In this document: positions 10,701 to 21,067 of the stretch, piece by piece
How positions within the stretch are numbered: the first letter of the stretch is position 1
Layout: every line of letters begins with the position of its first letter
Assembly (NCBI RefSeq): GCF_036203305.1
Contig: NZ_CP108131.1
Location: 7,316,001-7,380,000, forward strand
Length of the DNA: 64,000 nt
Direction of reading: 5' to 3'
Source: Streptomyces sp. NBC_00190
Lineage (GTDB): Bacteria > Actinomycetota > Actinomycetes > Streptomycetales > Streptomycetaceae
Position numbers and translations under genes: made by a program
The notes under the pieces: model-generated
Told to the model about the DNA's origin: nothing
The model's input: the letters and a program-made list of their open reading frames with translations, nothing else
The model's database searches: none

Positions 10701-13700
10701 TCCGCTTCCTCGACGAGGCGCTGACCGCGCCGAAGCAGTCGATCAGCCGGGCCGATCTGCTCGTCGGCACCGAGCGCCGCCAGGTACTGGCCGACTGGAA
10801 CGACACCGACGCCGAGGTTCGTCAGGAGAGCCTGGCCGTTCTCTTCGAAGCTCAGGTGCGGCGGACCCCCGACGCCACCGCGGTCCTGTTCGGCGCCGCC
10901 GAACTCACCTACGCCGAGCTGAACGCCCGAGCCAACCAACTGGCGCGCCACCTCGTCGCCTCCGCCCCGGGTACGGGCGGCGGCACCGGCACCGAGCTGC
11001 TCGTGGCCGTCGCGTTGCCGCGCTCGGCGGACACCGTCGTCGCGCTCCTCGCGGTGGTCAAGGCGGGCGGCGCCTACGTCCCCCTCGACCCTGAGGATCC
11101 GGCAGAGCGACTGCGCTACACGCTGGACGACGCCCGCCCGGGACTGCTGCTCACCTGTACCCCGACCCTGACCGGCCTGGGCACGGAGCTCCCGTCCGTT
11201 CTCCTCGACGACGAGGAGACCCGCGCGGAGATCGACCGGCAACCCGCGGGCGACCTGACCGATGACGAGCGCTGGGGGCGGCTGGTTCCGCAGAGCCCGC
11301 TCTACGTGATCTACACCTCGGGTTCCACCGGCCGTCCGAAGGGAGTCCTGGTCGAACACCGGGGCCTGGTCAACAACCTCCAGTGGATGGGCGACGCCTA
11401 CCCGGTCGGAGCCGGTGACGTGCTGTTGTTCCGTACTTCGGTGCGATTCGACTCGGTGGGACTGGAGCTCTGGTTCCCGCTGCTGCATGGCGCGGCGATC
11501 TGCGTGGCCCCGGGCGAGGTACTCCGGGACCCTCATGCGCTCGTCTCCTACATGGTGGAGCACGGTGTCACCGTCGCCCAGTTCCCACCGTCCCTGCTGG
11601 CCAATCTTCCGGCTCCGCCCGCCGGCCATGACGTCACCCGCATCTGGTCCAGCGGTGAGGCGCTGCGTCCGGAACTTGCGGCGGAGATCTCACGCACGTG
11701 GGGTGCGGAGCTCTCGAACCTGTACGGCCCGACCGAGATGACCATCCAGGTCGCCTCCTCGACCTGGCACGCCGGCGAGCTGGGCGCGAGTGCGACCGCG
11801 GGCAGCGTCCCGATCGGCCGACCGATGTGGAACACCCGGCTTTATGTGCTGGACGAGGGTCTGTCTCCGGTGCCGGTGGGTGTTCCGGGTGAGTTGTACG
11901 CGACCGGTGTACAGGTGGCGCGCGGGTATGTGGGGCGTGCTGGTCTGACGGCTGAGCGGTTTGTGGCGTCTCCGTTCGGTGTGGGTGCGCGGATGTACCG
12001 GACGGGTGATCTGGTGCGTTGGCGTGCGGATGGGCAGTTGGAGTATCTGGGGCGTGCTGATGAGCAGGTGAAGGTGCGTGGGTTCCGGATCGAGCCGGGT
12101 GAGATCGAGTCGCTGCTGGTGGGTTTCGAGGGTGTCCGTCAGGCTGCGGTGATCGCTCGTGAGGACGTTCCGGGGGATCAGCGTCTGGTGGCCTATGTCG
12201 TGCCTGATCTTGAGGTGGCGGCCGCGTCGGGTGCTGCTGATGTGTCGGGTGCTGAGGCGCAGGTGGAGGAGTGGCGGGAGATTTACGACTCGGTGTATTC
12301 CGGGGCGGGCTCTGCGGGTTCTGCGGGTTCTGACGGTTCTGCAGTTTTTGGTGAGGATTTCTCGGGCTGGGACAGTTCGTATTCGGGTGAGCCGATCGCG
12401 TTGGGTGAGATGCGTGCCTGGCGGGATGCGGTCGTGGAGCAGGTGCGTGGGTTCGGTGCGCGTCGGGTGCTGGAGATCGGTGTCGGTTCGGGTCTGCTGA
12501 TGGCGCATCTGGCCGGCGGTGTGGAGGAGTACTGGGGCACGGATTTGTCGTCGGCGGTGATCGGGCGTCTGGAGGGCCAGGTTGCCGAGGCGGGTCTGGG
12601 GAACGTCCGTCTGCGGGCGCAGGCTGCGGATGTCACGGAGGGGCTTCCGGAGGGCTTCTTCGACACGGTTCTGATCAATTCGGTGGTGCAGTACTTCCCT
12701 GATGGGGAGTATCTGGCGCGGGTGATCGACCGGGCGGTCGGGCTGCTGGCTCCTGGCGGCCGGCTGATTGTCGGTGACGTGCGGCATGCGGGTTCGCTGC
12801 GTGTTCTGCATGCGGCTGTTCACGCGGGCCGGGGTGCGGTGGCGCGCGCGGTGGTGGACCGTGCGGTGCTGCTGGAGAAGGAACTCGTGGCCGCACCCGA
12901 GTTCTTTGCGGACCTGGCCCGCAGGGACAGCCGGATTGGCGGGCTGGATATCCGGCTGAAGCGGGGCGGGTATCACAATGAGCTGACCCGGCATCGCTAC
13001 GAGGTGGTGTTCCACAAGGATCCGGCCGGAGTGCTGGACGTTTCCGGTGCCCGTGAAGTGGTCTGGGAGTCCGGTCAGGGCCTTGAGGCTTTCGCCGGGA
13101 TCGATGTTCCGGTGCGTGTGGTGCGCATTCCGAATGCGCGGCTGGTGGCCGAGGTTGCCGCTGAGCACGTGGTCGACGGGCATGACGCGGAGGACTTCGG
13201 GCCGGCTGTTGATCCGGAGGCTCTGGTTGTCCGGGGCGCCGGGCTGGGTCTGCGGGTCGTGCCGACCTGGTCACCGGGGTCGGTGGCCCACTTCGACGCC
13301 GTCATCCTCCCGGCCGGGGCTGATGATGCGGTTCTGTCCGGTGTTTACAGGCCTTCGGCCGCGTCGGGTTCCTGGGTGAACAGCCCGGGCGCTGCCCGTG
13401 GAATCGGTGCGGTCGTCATGGCCGCTCGTGCCCGCCTGGCCCAGGGTCTGCCGGAGTTCATGGTTCCGTCCGCGGTGATGGTTCTGGACCGGCTTCCGCT
13501 GACCGCGAACGGCAAGCTGGACCGCCGGGCGCTCCCGAAGCCCGACTATGCGGCGGCCTCGGGCGGGCGGGCTCCGCGGACTCCGCAGGAAGAGGTCCTC
13601 GCCGGCCTGTTCGCCGAAGTCCTCGGCGTCGACCGCGTCGGCATCGACGACAGCTTCTTCGACCTCGGCGGCCACTCCCTCCTCATCACCCGCCTCGTGA

Positions 13701-16700
13701 GCCGCATCCGCGGCGCCATGGGTGTGGAAGTGCCCATCGCCACGGTCTTCGAGACCCCCACCGTCTCCGGCCTCGCGGTTCGCCTCGCCGAAGGCGGCAG
13801 TACTCGCCTCGCTCTGGAGCCGATGCCCCGCCCGGACATCGTGCCGCTCTCCTTCGCGCAGCGCCGCCTGTGGTTCCTCCACAAACTGGAAGGCCGCTCG
13901 TCCACCTACAACATGCCGATCGCCCTGCGCCTGAAGGGCGAGGTCGATGCCGAAGCACTCCGGGCCGCGCTCCACGACGTGATCGCCCGGCACGAATCGC
14001 TGCGTACGGTCTTTCCCGAGGCCGAAGGCGAGCCGCACCAGCTGGTTCTGGAGCCGTCGAACGCACGGCTGGAGTGGGAGTGCCGTACGGTCACCGAGGC
14101 GGAGCTGCCGGCCGCGCTGGAAGAAGTGGCCCGGTACGGGTTCGACCTGGCTTCCGAAATCCCGCTCCGCTCCTGGCTGTTCGATTTGGACGGCGCCGGT
14201 GAGTGCGTCCTTATGCTCCTGGTCCACCACATCGCCGGTGACGGCTGGTCCATGGGCCCGCTGACGAGGGACCTCGTCGCCGCCTACACGGCGCGTACCC
14301 AGGGTGAGGCTCCGCAGTGGGTCGAACTCCCCGTTCAGTACGTCGACTACACGCTCTGGCAGAGCAAGTTGCTCGGCAACGCGTCCGACCCGGGAAGCAT
14401 CTATGCCCGGCAGCTGGACTACTGGAGCCGCCAGCTGGCTGGGCTTCCCGAGCAGGTGACCTTCCCGACGGACCGGCCGCGCCCGGCGATGTCCTCCTTC
14501 GAGGGGACGCACCTCACCTGGGACATGAAGCCCGAACTGCACTCGGGCATAGTCAAGTTGGCCAGCCGCACGAACACCACGGTGTTCATGGTGCTCCAGG
14601 CGGCCATGGCGGTCCTGCTGACCCGCCTCGGCGCCGGGACCGACATTGCTCTGGGCAGCGGCGTGGCCGGTCGCACGGACGAGGCACTCGATGACCTGGT
14701 CGGTCTCTTCGTCAACACCTTCGTGCTGCGCACGGACACGTCCGGGGATCCGACCTTCGAGGAGCTGCTGGGCCAGGTCCGTGAGACCAGTCTGGCGGCC
14801 TATGCCAACCAGGACGTCCCGTTCGAGGACCTGGTGGAGCTGCTGAACCCGCAGCGGTCCAGCGGTCACCACCCCCTCTTCCAGGTGGCCCTTGTCCTCC
14901 AGAACACCTCCGCGAGCGAGTTCGTGCTGCCGGGGCTGCGAGTGGGCTCCGAGGATGTCGGCATCGGCCGCTCGCGCTTCGACATGCTGCTCAGCCTCAC
15001 CGAACACGTCGGCGAGCAGGGTGTGACCGCAACGGTCGAGTATTCGACGGATCTGTTTGATCGTTCGTCGGTTGAGCGGTTGCTTGGGCGTTGGGTGTGG
15101 TTGCTGGAGCAGGTGGTGGCTGATCCGTTGGTGCGGGTTGGTGGGGTTGAGTTGTTGGCGGAGGCTGAGCGGGAGCTGGTGTTGTCGGGGTGGAATGAGA
15201 CGGGGTGTGTGGTTCCGGAGGCTTCGCTGGCTGGGTTGTTCGAGGCTCAGGTGGTGCGGGATCCGGGTGCGACGGCGGTGGTGCGTGGTGGGGAGTCGTT
15301 GTCGTATGGGGAGTTGAATGCGCGGGCGAACCGGCTGGCGCATTGGCTGATCGGTGAGGGTGTGGGGCCGGAGTCGTTGGTGGGGGTGATGCTGCCGCGT
15401 TCGGTTGATCTGGTGGTGGCGGTCCTTGCTGTGCTGAAGGCCGGTGGCGGGTATGTGCCGATTGATGTGGAGTATCCGGCGGAGCGGCGTGCGTTCATTC
15501 TTGAGGATGCGGCGCCGGTGCTTGTGCTGGATGAGCGTGTGCTGGGTGGGGATTTTTCGGGGTTTGCGGATTCGGATCCTGGGGTGGTGGTGGATCTGGG
15601 GCATCCGGAGTATGTGATTTATACGTCGGGTTCTACGGGTCGGCCCAAGGGTGTGGTGGTGTCGCATCGGGGTGTGGCGAGTCTGGCGGTGACGCAGGTC
15701 GGGTTGCTGGAGCTGGGGCCGGAGAGCCGGGTGCTGCAGTTTGCTTCGCCGAGTTTTGATACTGCGTTCTGGGATTTGCTGGTGGCTTTTGCTTCGGGTG
15801 CGGTGTTGGTGGTGCCTGAGCGTGGTCGGCTGGTGGGTGGGGAGTTGTTGCGGGTCCTGGCTGAGGGTCGGGTGTCGCATGCGTTGATTCCGCCGTCGGT
15901 GGTGGCGACGTTGCCGGTGGATGCTCCGGCGTTGCTGGGGGATCTGTGCTGTCTGGTGGTGGGTGCTGAGGCGGTGCCGCTGGATCTGGTGGCGCGGTGG
16001 TCGCCGGGGCGTCGGGTGATGAATGCGTATGGTCCGACGGAGACGACGGTCATTGTGGCGATGGCCGGCCCGATGGTGGGTGATGTGCCGATCGGGCGGC
16101 CGGTGGCGAATACCCGGCTTTATGTGCTGGATGAGGGTTTGTGTCCGGTGCCGGTGGGTGTTCCGGGTGAGTTGTATGTGGCGGGTTCGGGTCTGGCGCG
16201 CGGGTATGTGGGGCGTGCTGGTCTGACGGCTGAGCGGTTTGTGGCGTCTCCGTTCGGTGTGGGTGCGCGGATGTACCGGACGGGTGATCTGGTGCGTTGG
16301 CGTGCGGATGGGCAGTTGGAGTATCTGGGGCGTGCTGATGAGCAGGTGAAGGTGCGTGGGTTCCGGATCGAGCCGGGTGAGATCGAGTCGCTGCTGGTGG
16401 GTTTTGAGGGTGTCCGTCAGGCTGCGGTGATCGCTCGTGAGGATGTTCCGGGGGATCAGCGTCTGGTGGCCTATGTCGTGCCTGATCTTGAGGTGGCGGC
16501 CGCGTGGGGTGCTGCTGATGTGTCGGGTGCTGAGGCGCAGGTGGAGGAGTGGCGGGAGATTTACGACTCGGTGTATTCCGGGGCGGGTTCTGGCGGCTTT
16601 GGTGAGGATTTCTCGGGCTGGGACAGTTCGTATTCGGGTGAGCCGATTGCGTTGGGTGAGATGCGTGCCTGGCGGGATGCGGTCGTGGAGCAGGTGCGTG

Positions 16701-18109
16701 GGTTCGGTGCGCGTCGGGTGCTGGAGATCGGTGTTGGTTCGGGTCTGCTGATGGCGCATCTGGCCGGCGGTGTGGAGGAGTACTGGGGTACTGATCTGTC
16801 GTCGGCGGTGATCGGGCGTCTGGAGGGCCAGGTTGCCGAGGCGGGTCTGGGGAACGTCCGTCTGCGGGCGCAGGCTGCGGATGTCATGGAGGGGCTGCCG
16901 GAGGGCTTCTTCGACACGGTTCTGATCAATTCGGTGGTGCAGTACTTCCCTGATGGGGAGTATCTGGCGCGGGTGATCGACCGGGCGGTTGGGCTGCTGG
17001 CTCCTGGCGGGCGGCTGATTGTCGGTGACGTGCGGCATGCGGGTTCGCTGCGTGTGCTGCATGCGGCTGTCCATGCGGGCCGGGGTGCGGTGGCGCGCGC
17101 GGTGGTGGACCGTGCGGTGCTGCTGGAGAAGGAACTGGTCGCCGCACCGGAGTTCTTTGCGGATCTGGCCCGGCGGGATGGCCGGATTGGCGGGCTGGAT
17201 ATCCGTCTGAAGCGGGGCGGGTATCACAATGAGCTGACCCGGCATCGCTACGAGGTGGTGTTCCACAAGGATCCGGCCGGAGTGCTGGACGTTTCCGGTG
17301 CCCGTGAAGTGGTCTGGGAACCGGGCCAGGGCCTTGAGGCTTTCGCCGGGATCGATGTTCCGGTGCGTGTGGTGCGCATTCCGAATGCGCGGCTGGTGGC
17401 CGAGGTCGCGGCCGAGCATGTGGTCGACGGGCATGACGCGGAGGACTTCGGGCCGGCTGTTGATCCGGAGGCTCTGGTTGTCCGGGGCGCCGGGCTGGGT
17501 CTGCGGGTCGTGCCGACCTGGTCACCGGGGTCGGTGGCCCACTTCGATGCCGTCATCCTCCCGGCCGGGACGGATGATGCGGTTCTGTCCGGTGTCTACA
17601 CGCCGTCCAGTTCTGCTTCTGCCTGGGTGAACAGCCCCGGTGCCGCTCGTGGAATCGGGGCGGTCGTCAAGGCGGCCCGTGCGCAGCTGGCCGAGGGCCT
17701 GCCCGATTACATGGTCCCGTCGGCGGTCATGGCCGTGGCGCGGCTTCCGCTGTCTCCGAACGGCAAGCTGGACCGCCGGGCGCTCCCGAAGCCCGACTAT
17801 GCGGCGGCCTCGGGCGGGCGGGCTCCGCGGACTCCGCAGGAAGAAGTCCTCGCCGGCCTGTTCGCCGAAGTCCTCGGCGTCGACCGCGTCGGCATCGACG
17901 ACAGCTTCTTCGACCTCGGCGGCCACTCCCTCCTCGCCACCCGCCTCGTGAGCCGCATCCGCGGCGCCATGGGTGTGGAAGTGCCCATCGCCACGGTCTT
18001 CGAGACCCCCACCGTCTCCGGGCTGGTCGCGCTGCTCGCGGCCACCACGCAGCCGACGGCCCGTCGGCCGGCCCTGCGCCGAATGACGCGGCCGACGGGA
18101 ACATCCTGA
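4730..18109 (+). CDS. NRPS: PCP-C-A-MT-PCP-C-A-MT-PCP-C-A-MT-PCP
   Basis: A 4459-residue synthetase that should accept a starter on its N-terminal PCP and add three N-methylated amino acids. Approximate residues: PCP 45-110; C 142-590 (HHISGDG near 270); A1 611-1044; MT1 1050-1390; PCP 1478-1548; C 1568-2004; A2 2034-2500; MT2 2507-2860; PCP 2954-3020; C 3037-3467; A3 3494-3920; MT3 to about 4275; PCP 4374-4434. The MT domains sit inside the A domains between motifs A8 and A10 and carry the SAM motif LEIGVGSG, as in N-methyltransferase insertions. By alignment to GrsA-PheA the code positions read DAWTVAAVCK (Phe-like), DSLQWSLIQK and DTWLLVAVIK; I do not recognise the last two. It has no own A domain for the first PCP, no epimerization domain and no TE. 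Downstream parts of each module are near-identical repeats. Confidence 0.95.
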   Translation: MKSAEFRQKNTVWKASITLDAKASSNSAHPNPGADRQHPSSNVEVLRGLFAEVLGHSEVGPDDDLFTLGGHSLTAIRLLVRVRAVLGIELSIKEVFEAANPAALARRLDAHAAGGSDDGGDDGDGGGEGIRRPELVPAVRPARLPLSFPQRRLWFQHRLEGPSATYNVPMAFRLTGKVDADALHGALLAVIGRHESLRTVFPESDGEPNQLVLGPEDVRFDWQRRTVTEAELPAALEEAARYGFDLSSEIPFRAWLFEHGDDECVLLMLLHHISGDGWSLAPLARDVIAAYTAYSADAAPTWSELPVQYADYSLWKSELLGDPADPESVFARQVDYWKDQLAELPQLVTFPADRPRPAVASYDGANLHFRLNGQLHRQIVALAHRSNATVFMVLQAGMAALLTRLGAGTDIPLGNGVAGRSDEGLDDLIGLFVNTYVLRTDTSGDPGFGELLGRVREASLAAFEYQDVPFEYLVELLNPQRSTHHHPLFQVAMVQQNAPSVDMLLPGLAVREEFVTTSTSRFDFLVELFERHDENDAPAGIEAVVEYATELFDHATVEDLLERWARLLQQVVAEPALPIGQVDLLAEAERGRLLGDWNDTSVEVPEASMTALFEARVAAAPQDTALVCGAESLTYGELDARANRLAHWLIERGVAPEQRVGVLLPRSSEWVVAVLAVLKAGGAYVPVDPEYPAERRAFMLADAAPVLVLDEETLRTALPDLAKYPDTVPDVRVRLENPAYIIYTSGSTGVPKGVAVSHSGVASLAAAQVSRLGVTPASRVLQFSSLSFDAAWWELVMALTSGATLIVPQQGRLVGEALLEVLAGQGITHVTVPPSVLGALPAGVESGSGLSSLETVVLAGEAAPVELVARWSGSRRVVNAYGPTESTVCVSMSGEVSDGVVPIGHPVVNTSVYVLDEGLCPVPVGVPGELYVAGSGLARGYVGRAGLTAERFVASPFGVGARMYRTGDLVRWRADGQLEYLGRADEQVKVRGFRIEPGEIESLLVGFEGVRQAAVIAREDVPGDQRLVAYVVPDLEVAAASGAADVSGAEAQVEEWREIYDSVYSGAGSGGFGEDFSGWDSSYSGEPIALGEMRAWRDAVVEQVRGFGARRVLEIGVGSGLLMAHLAGGVEEYWGTDLSSAVIGRLEGQVAEAGLGNVRLRAQPADVTEGLPEGFFDTVLINSVVQYFPDGEYLARVIDRAVGLLAPGGRLIVGDVRHAGSLRVLHAAVHAGRGAVARAVVDRAVLLEKELVAAPEFFAELARRDGRIGGLDIRLKRGGYHNELTRHRYEVVFHKDPAGVLDVSGAREVVWESGLDLEDFAGIDVPVRVVRIPNARLVAEVAAEHVVDGHDAEDFGPAVDPEALVVRGAGLGLRVVPTWSPGSVAHFEAVILPAGTDDAVLSGVYMPSSSASAWVNSPGAARGIGAVVKAARAQLAEGLPDYMVPSAVMAVARLPLSPNGKLDRRALPKPDYAAASGGRAPRTPQEEVLAGLFAEVLGVDRVGIDDSFFDLGGHSLLATRLVSRIRTILGVELPIKDVFEASTVSRLVERLDLGGRTRTALLPMDRPDSVPLSFAQRRLWFLHKLEGRSATYNMPLALRLTGVVDHAALRAALSDVIGRHESLRTVFPESGGEPRQLVLDAEETGIGWERRTVTEAELPAALEEVARYGFDLATEIPVRSWLFETGAEDAVLLLLLHHIVGDGWSMAPLARDVVAAYTARLQGVAPQWAELPVQYADYTLWQSELLGDESDPDSLFGRQVAYWRDQLTDLPQLVTFPADRSRPAIASYVGSSAEFDVDATLHRRLRELARASGATVFMVLQAGMAALLTRLGAGTDIPLGSGVAGRTDEALDDLVGLFVNTFVLRTDTSGDPTFEELLGRVRETSLAAYANQDVPFEHLVELLNPQRSAAHHPLFQVALVLQNTGQGDFTLPALTVRMEEVDSGTSRFDMLLSLTERYDAAGNPAGIATVVEYSTDLFDRSTIEQLFARWIRFLDEALTAPKQSISRADLLVGTERRQVLADWNDTDAEVRQESLAVLFEAQVRRTPDATAVLFGAAELTYAELNARANQLARHLVASAPGTGGGTGTELLVAVALPRSADTVVALLAVVKAGGAYVPLDPEDPAERLRYTLDDARPGLLLTCTPTLTGLGTELPSVLLDDEETRAEIDRQPAGDLTDDERWGRLVPQSPLYVIYTSGSTGRPKGVLVEHRGLVNNLQWMGDAYPVGAGDVLLFRTSVRFDSVGLELWFPLLHGAAICVAPGEVLRDPHALVSYMVEHGVTVAQFPPSLLANLPAPPAGHDVTRIWSSGEALRPELAAEISRTWGAELSNLYGPTEMTIQVASSTWHAGELGASATAGSVPIGRPMWNTRLYVLDEGLSPVPVGVPGELYATGVQVARGYVGRAGLTAERFVASPFGVGARMYRTGDLVRWRADGQLEYLGRADEQVKVRGFRIEPGEIESLLVGFEGVRQAAVIAREDVPGDQRLVAYVVPDLEVAAASGAADVSGAEAQVEEWREIYDSVYSGAGSAGSAGSDGSAVFGEDFSGWDSSYSGEPIALGEMRAWRDAVVEQVRGFGARRVLEIGVGSGLLMAHLAGGVEEYWGTDLSSAVIGRLEGQVAEAGLGNVRLRAQAADVTEGLPEGFFDTVLINSVVQYFPDGEYLARVIDRAVGLLAPGGRLIVGDVRHAGSLRVLHAAVHAGRGAVARAVVDRAVLLEKELVAAPEFFADLARRDSRIGGLDIRLKRGGYHNELTRHRYEVVFHKDPAGVLDVSGAREVVWESGQGLEAFAGIDVPVRVVRIPNARLVAEVAAEHVVDGHDAEDFGPAVDPEALVVRGAGLGLRVVPTWSPGSVAHFDAVILPAGADDAVLSGVYRPSAASGSWVNSPGAARGIGAVVMAARARLAQGLPEFMVPSAVMVLDRLPLTANGKLDRRALPKPDYAAASGGRAPRTPQEEVLAGLFAEVLGVDRVGIDDSFFDLGGHSLLITRLVSRIRGAMGVEVPIATVFETPTVSGLAVRLAEGGSTRLALEPMPRPDIVPLSFAQRRLWFLHKLEGRSSTYNMPIALRLKGEVDAEALRAALHDVIARHESLRTVFPEAEGEPHQLVLEPSNARLEWECRTVTEAELPAALEEVARYGFDLASEIPLRSWLFDLDGAGECVLMLLVHHIAGDGWSMGPLTRDLVAAYTARTQGEAPQWVELPVQYVDYTLWQSKLLGNASDPGSIYARQLDYWSRQLAGLPEQVTFPTDRPRPAMSSFEGTHLTWDMKPELHSGIVKLASRTNTTVFMVLQAAMAVLLTRLGAGTDIALGSGVAGRTDEALDDLVGLFVNTFVLRTDTSGDPTFEELLGQVRETSLAAYANQDVPFEDLVELLNPQRSSGHHPLFQVALVLQNTSASEFVLPGLRVGSEDVGIGRSRFDMLLSLTEHVGEQGVTATVEYSTDLFDRSSVERLLGRWVWLLEQVVADPLVRVGGVELLAEAERELVLSGWNETGCVVPEASLAGLFEAQVVRDPGATAVVRGGESLSYGELNARANRLAHWLIGEGVGPESLVGVMLPRSVDLVVAVLAVLKAGGGYVPIDVEYPAERRAFILEDAAPVLVLDERVLGGDFSGFADSDPGVVVDLGHPEYVIYTSGSTGRPKGVVVSHRGVASLAVTQVGLLELGPESRVLQFASPSFDTAFWDLLVAFASGAVLVVPERGRLVGGELLRVLAEGRVSHALIPPSVVATLPVDAPALLGDLCCLVVGAEAVPLDLVARWSPGRRVMNAYGPTETTVIVAMAGPMVGDVPIGRPVANTRLYVLDEGLCPVPVGVPGELYVAGSGLARGYVGRAGLTAERFVASPFGVGARMYRTGDLVRWRADGQLEYLGRADEQVKVRGFRIEPGEIESLLVGFEGVRQAAVIAREDVPGDQRLVAYVVPDLEVAAAWGAADVSGAEAQVEEWREIYDSVYSGAGSGGFGEDFSGWDSSYSGEPIALGEMRAWRDAVVEQVRGFGARRVLEIGVGSGLLMAHLAGGVEEYWGTDLSSAVIGRLEGQVAEAGLGNVRLRAQAADVMEGLPEGFFDTVLINSVVQYFPDGEYLARVIDRAVGLLAPGGRLIVGDVRHAGSLRVLHAAVHAGRGAVARAVVDRAVLLEKELVAAPEFFADLARRDGRIGGLDIRLKRGGYHNELTRHRYEVVFHKDPAGVLDVSGAREVVWEPGQGLEAFAGIDVPVRVVRIPNARLVAEVAAEHVVDGHDAEDFGPAVDPEALVVRGAGLGLRVVPTWSPGSVAHFDAVILPAGTDDAVLSGVYTPSSSASAWVNSPGAARGIGAVVKAARAQLAEGLPDYMVPSAVMAVARLPLSPNGKLDRRALPKPDYAAASGGRAPRTPQEEVLAGLFAEVLGVDRVGIDDSFFDLGGHSLLATRLVSRIRGAMGVEVPIATVFETPTVSGLVALLAATTQPTARRPALRRMTRPTGTS
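7480..9305 (+). repeat. Long internal repeat R1 (A C-terminus + MT + PCP), module 1
   Basis: This is the first of three nearly identical stretches of about 1.83 kb inside the NRPS gene. It runs from about motif A6 of the A domain through the methyltransferase into the PCP. Copies 2 and 3 lie at about 11850-13770 and 16100-18020. Upstream of about 7200 the module uses GC-rich third positions; the repeat is rich in GTG, GGT and TCG codons, which marks a recombination boundary. Confidence 0.88.
11850..13770 (+). repeat. Long internal repeat R2, module 2
   Basis: Second copy of the A6-MT-PCP cassette. It carries a 27-bp expansion of a Gly-Ser-Ala linker (near 12308-12345, [12 protein letters not shown]) just before the MT core, compared with SGG in copies 1 and 3. 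The PCP end, up to about 13790, is shared with copy 3 but differs from copy 1. Confidence 0.88.
16100..18020 (+). repeat. Long internal repeat R3, module 3
   Basis: Third copy of the A6-MT-PCP cassette. In module 3 the same lower-GC3 codon style already begins near 15040, before the repeat, and covers the whole A3 domain. This makes A3-MT3 the likeliest source of the cassette copied into modules 1 and 2. Confidence 0.88.
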
Positions 18110-18148
18110 TTCGTCCTTCATCCGTAACGACGCACACCAGTGCATACG

Positions 18149-18177
18149 CGATGTGCATGACATACACCGCCACATCG
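18149..18177. promoter_or_regulatory. Inverted repeat in the NRPS-mbtH gap
   Basis: CGATGTG (18149-18155) and CACATCG (18171-18177) form a 7-bp inverted repeat with a 15-nt spacer in the 106-bp gap between the NRPS stop and the mbtH start. It could be an operator or a weak processing hairpin. The evidence is only the symmetry. Confidence 0.25.
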
Positions 18178-18215
18178 TGTGACAACCCATCAGATAACAC
18201 GTGAGGAAACACATC

Positions 18216-18434
18216 ATGACGAACCCGTTTGAGAACCCGAACGGCACCTACCTGGTCCTGATCAACGACGAGGGCCAGCACTCCGTGTGGCCCGAGTTCG
18301 CCGAGGTGCCGGCCGGCTGGACCGTGGTGAAGCCCGCCGACACCCGCGAGGCCGCCCTCGCCTACATCGAGGAGACCTGGACGGACATGCGCCCGGCGAG
18401 CCTGGTCAAGGCCATGGCCGACACAGCCTCCTGA
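18216..18434 (+). CDS. MbtH-like NRPS accessory protein
   Basis: A 72-residue MbtH-family protein that binds NRPS adenylation domains and supports their folding and activity. It begins [18 protein letters not shown] and contains the family signature with conserved tryptophans ([13 protein letters not shown]). I chose the ATG at 18216, 9 nt after a GAGG ribosome-binding site at 18203-18206, rather than the in-frame GTG at 18201, because family members start at this Met. Its partners are likely the A domains of the large NRPS and the A-PCP protein just downstream. Confidence 0.95.
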   Translation: MTNPFENPNGTYLVLINDEGQHSVWPEFAEVPAGWTVVKPADTREAALAYIEETWTDMRPASLVKAMADTAS

Positions 18435-18526
18435 GGCACAGCACACACATCCGGACACCACCAGGCAGGGGCGCCCTCCGAGGCGAGGGCGCCCCTGGAC
18501 CACCCTTTGGCAAAGGCACTGAACCG

Positions 18527-21067
18527 ATGGGCACACCGACAGACGCCGACCCGCACCGCGGAGCGGCAATCGCGACCGCCATCCCACGATGGCGGCGGGA
18601 ACCACTGCATGCCGATACGCCTACGACCGAGTACGCGTGCGACGTTCCCGCCGCTCTGGCCAGCGGACTCGAGGCCCTCGCGGACCGCCTCGGGGTCCCG
18701 GTCGCCTCCCTACTCCTGGCCGTCCACGCGAAGGTGCTGGCCTCGCTCTCCGGTGAACAGGACGTGCTGACCGGGTACATCGACCCGGGTTCCCCCACCG
18801 ACACCGACACTGACAGCGACACCGCGCCGGAGCCGGCGCCCGTACTCGTGGCCGTGGCGGACGGGGGATGGGAGCAGCTGGTCCAGGCCGCCCGCCAAGC
18901 GGTGGGGCAGCCGACCCTCCCCCGGGGCCTCTACGAGGTGGTGCTCGACCTCTCGGCGCTGACCCACGAACAGCCCTTGCGCACACTGGAGTTCGAGGAG
19001 TCGATCGTCCTGCGCGTCGCCTTCTGTGGTGCATCGGAGGGAATGTGCCTGCGGCTGGCCGGCGACCCCGGCGTACTCGACCTTTCGTACGCGCAGCGCA
19101 TCGCCGGGTACCTGATGACCGCCCTGGAGCGGCTGGTCGCCGACAGCACGGCCGAGCACCACACCCGGAACCTGCTTTCCGCCGACGAGTTCGCCTACCA
19201 GATCGACGGTCTGGCGGGTCCGAGCCGGGAGTTCCCGAACCGTCGTGCGCACGAGCTGATCGAAGAATGCGTACGCCGCCACCCCGACCGGATCGCCGCC
19301 GTACACGCCGGGACCACATGGACGTACGCCGAACTCAACCGCCGCACCAACCGCATCGCCCACGCACTCCTGAACCGCGGGCTGCGGAGCGAGGACGTGG
19401 TCGCCGTGGTCACCGAGCGCAATCTCGACTGGCTGGCCGCGGCACTCGCGGTCTTCAAGGCCGGGGGTGTCTACCTGCCGATCGAGCCGCACTTTCCCGC
19501 CGCCCGGATCGGCGCCATGCTCGCCCGCAGCGAGTGCCGGTTCGTGCTCACGGAGGCCGGTAGCACCACCACCCTCGACGAGGCGCTCGTGGCGTACCAG
19601 CCCGCGGCTTACCTCCTCATCGACGATGCCGTCGACGGGGCGGTGGACACCGACCCCGGCATACCGGTCGGCCCCGGCCAACTGGCCTACGTCTACTTCA
19701 CCTCCGGCTCCACCGGGGAGCCGAAGGGGGCGATGTGCGAGCACGCGGGGATGCTCAACCACCTGCTCGCCAAGATCGAGGACCTGGACATCCGCCCGGG
19801 TCAGGTCGTCGCCCAGACAGCGCCCCAGTGCTTCGACATCTCCTTGTGGCAGCTGATCAGTGGCCTCCTGGTCGGCGCTCGGACCCTGATCGTCGGGCAG
19901 CGGGAGATCCTCGACATCCGGCGTTACGTCGACACCCTCGTCGACGGCGGGGTCGAGGTGCTCCAGGTCGTTCCGTCCTATCTGGAGGTCATGCTCAGCC
20001 ACCTGGAGGAGGAGCCGCGTCCGCTGGGCCGGCTGCGCAGCGTCTCCACAACTGGGGAGGCTCTGAAGAAAGAGCTGACCGAGCGCTGGTTCGCGGCCTT
20101 CCCCGACATCAAGCTGGTCAACGCTTACGGCCTCACAGAGACGTCGGACGACACCAACCACGAGGTGATGGACCGGGTTCCGGTCCACGAGCGGGTGCCG
20201 CTCGGCTCGGCGGTCCGCAATGTGCGGGTGTACGTGGTCGACGAGCGGACGGAACCCGTCCCGCTCGGGGCGCCGGGCGAGATCGTCTTCTCCGGTGTGT
20301 GCGTGGGCCGTGGCTACATCAACGATCCCGAGCGTACGGCGACGGCGTTCGGCACGGACCCGCACCGGGTGGGGGAGCGGCTGTACCGCTCCGGCGACTT
20401 CGGCCGTTGGCTGCCGGAGGGCACCCTGGAATTCCTTGGTCGGCGCGATGCGCAGATCAAGATCCGGGGTTTCCGCATCGAGATCGGCGAGATCGAGAAC
20501 CATCTGGTGCGCGTCGACGGGGTCCGCGACTCCGCCGTCGTCGTGGCACAGAGCGCGGACCAGGAGGAATACCTGGTCGCCTTCTACGCCTCGGACGCCC
20601 CCCTCGACCCGGACCTGCTGCGCCGGTCACTGGGGGAGTCCCTGCCCGCGTACATGGTTCCCCAGCTGTTCCACCACCGCGGGGCGCTGCCGCTGACCGC
20701 CAACGGAAAGATCGACAAGAAGACGCTGCGGCGGGAGGCGGCCGCCCCGGCCGCCCCGCCAGCAGGGGTGCCCGACCCCGGCCGGCCGACGGATTTCGGA
20801 GCGGACTGGACCGCGAGCGAGCTGCGGCTCGCCGAGGTCTGGGCGCGAGTGCTCAACATTCCCCTCGCGGACATCACCCGTGACATGAACTTCTTCGAGT
20901 CCGGTGGCACTTCGCTGTCCGCGGTCCGGGTCGGGGCCGCTCTCGGCGGCGCCGCACGCCTGGAGGACATCATCGGCCGCGCCGACCTCGCGAGCCTTGC
21001 CGTCGCCATCGACGAGCACGTCCAGCAGGCGGAGAAGCAGGAAGAGAAGAAGGAAGAGAACGCATGA
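18527..21067 (+). CDS. Half-C + A-PCP didomain protein
   Basis: An 846-residue protein that activates an amino acid and holds it on its own PCP. Residues 1-225 resemble only the C-terminal half of a condensation domain. The A domain follows (about 235-740) with YFTSGSTGEPKGA, LYRSGDFGRW and NGKIDKK, then a PCP with ESGGTSLSAV. By alignment to GrsA-PheA the specificity positions read DIWQSTADDK (motif NAYGLTETSDD); two acidic residues suggest a basic substrate, and Dap made by the neighbouring genes is a good candidate, but this is inference. The C-terminus is a charged tail (QQAEKQEEKKEENA), possibly a docking helix. The stop overlaps the next ATG (ATGA), which couples translation with the hydroxylase. 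Confidence 0.92.
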   Translation: MGTPTDADPHRGAAIATAIPRWRREPLHADTPTTEYACDVPAALASGLEALADRLGVPVASLLLAVHAKVLASLSGEQDVLTGYIDPGSPTDTDTDSDTAPEPAPVLVAVADGGWEQLVQAARQAVGQPTLPRGLYEVVLDLSALTHEQPLRTLEFEESIVLRVAFCGASEGMCLRLAGDPGVLDLSYAQRIAGYLMTALERLVADSTAEHHTRNLLSADEFAYQIDGLAGPSREFPNRRAHELIEECVRRHPDRIAAVHAGTTWTYAELNRRTNRIAHALLNRGLRSEDVVAVVTERNLDWLAAALAVFKAGGVYLPIEPHFPAARIGAMLARSECRFVLTEAGSTTTLDEALVAYQPAAYLLIDDAVDGAVDTDPGIPVGPGQLAYVYFTSGSTGEPKGAMCEHAGMLNHLLAKIEDLDIRPGQVVAQTAPQCFDISLWQLISGLLVGARTLIVGQREILDIRRYVDTLVDGGVEVLQVVPSYLEVMLSHLEEEPRPLGRLRSVSTTGEALKKELTERWFAAFPDIKLVNAYGLTETSDDTNHEVMDRVPVHERVPLGSAVRNVRVYVVDERTEPVPLGAPGEIVFSGVCVGRGYINDPERTATAFGTDPHRVGERLYRSGDFGRWLPEGTLEFLGRRDAQIKIRGFRIEIGEIENHLVRVDGVRDSAVVVAQSADQEEYLVAFYASDAPLDPDLLRRSLGESLPAYMVPQLFHHRGALPLTANGKIDKKTLRREAAAPAAPPAGVPDPGRPTDFGADWTASELRLAEVWARVLNIPLADITRDMNFFESGGTSLSAVRVGAALGGAARLEDIIGRADLASLAVAIDEHVQQAEKQEEKKEENA

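Noticed and set aside
13271..17434. 1387-codon minus-strand open frame inside the large NRPS gene
   Set aside because: It is low-complexity His/Arg/Thr-rich sequence opposite clear NRPS domains, produced by the GTG/GGT-rich repeat region.
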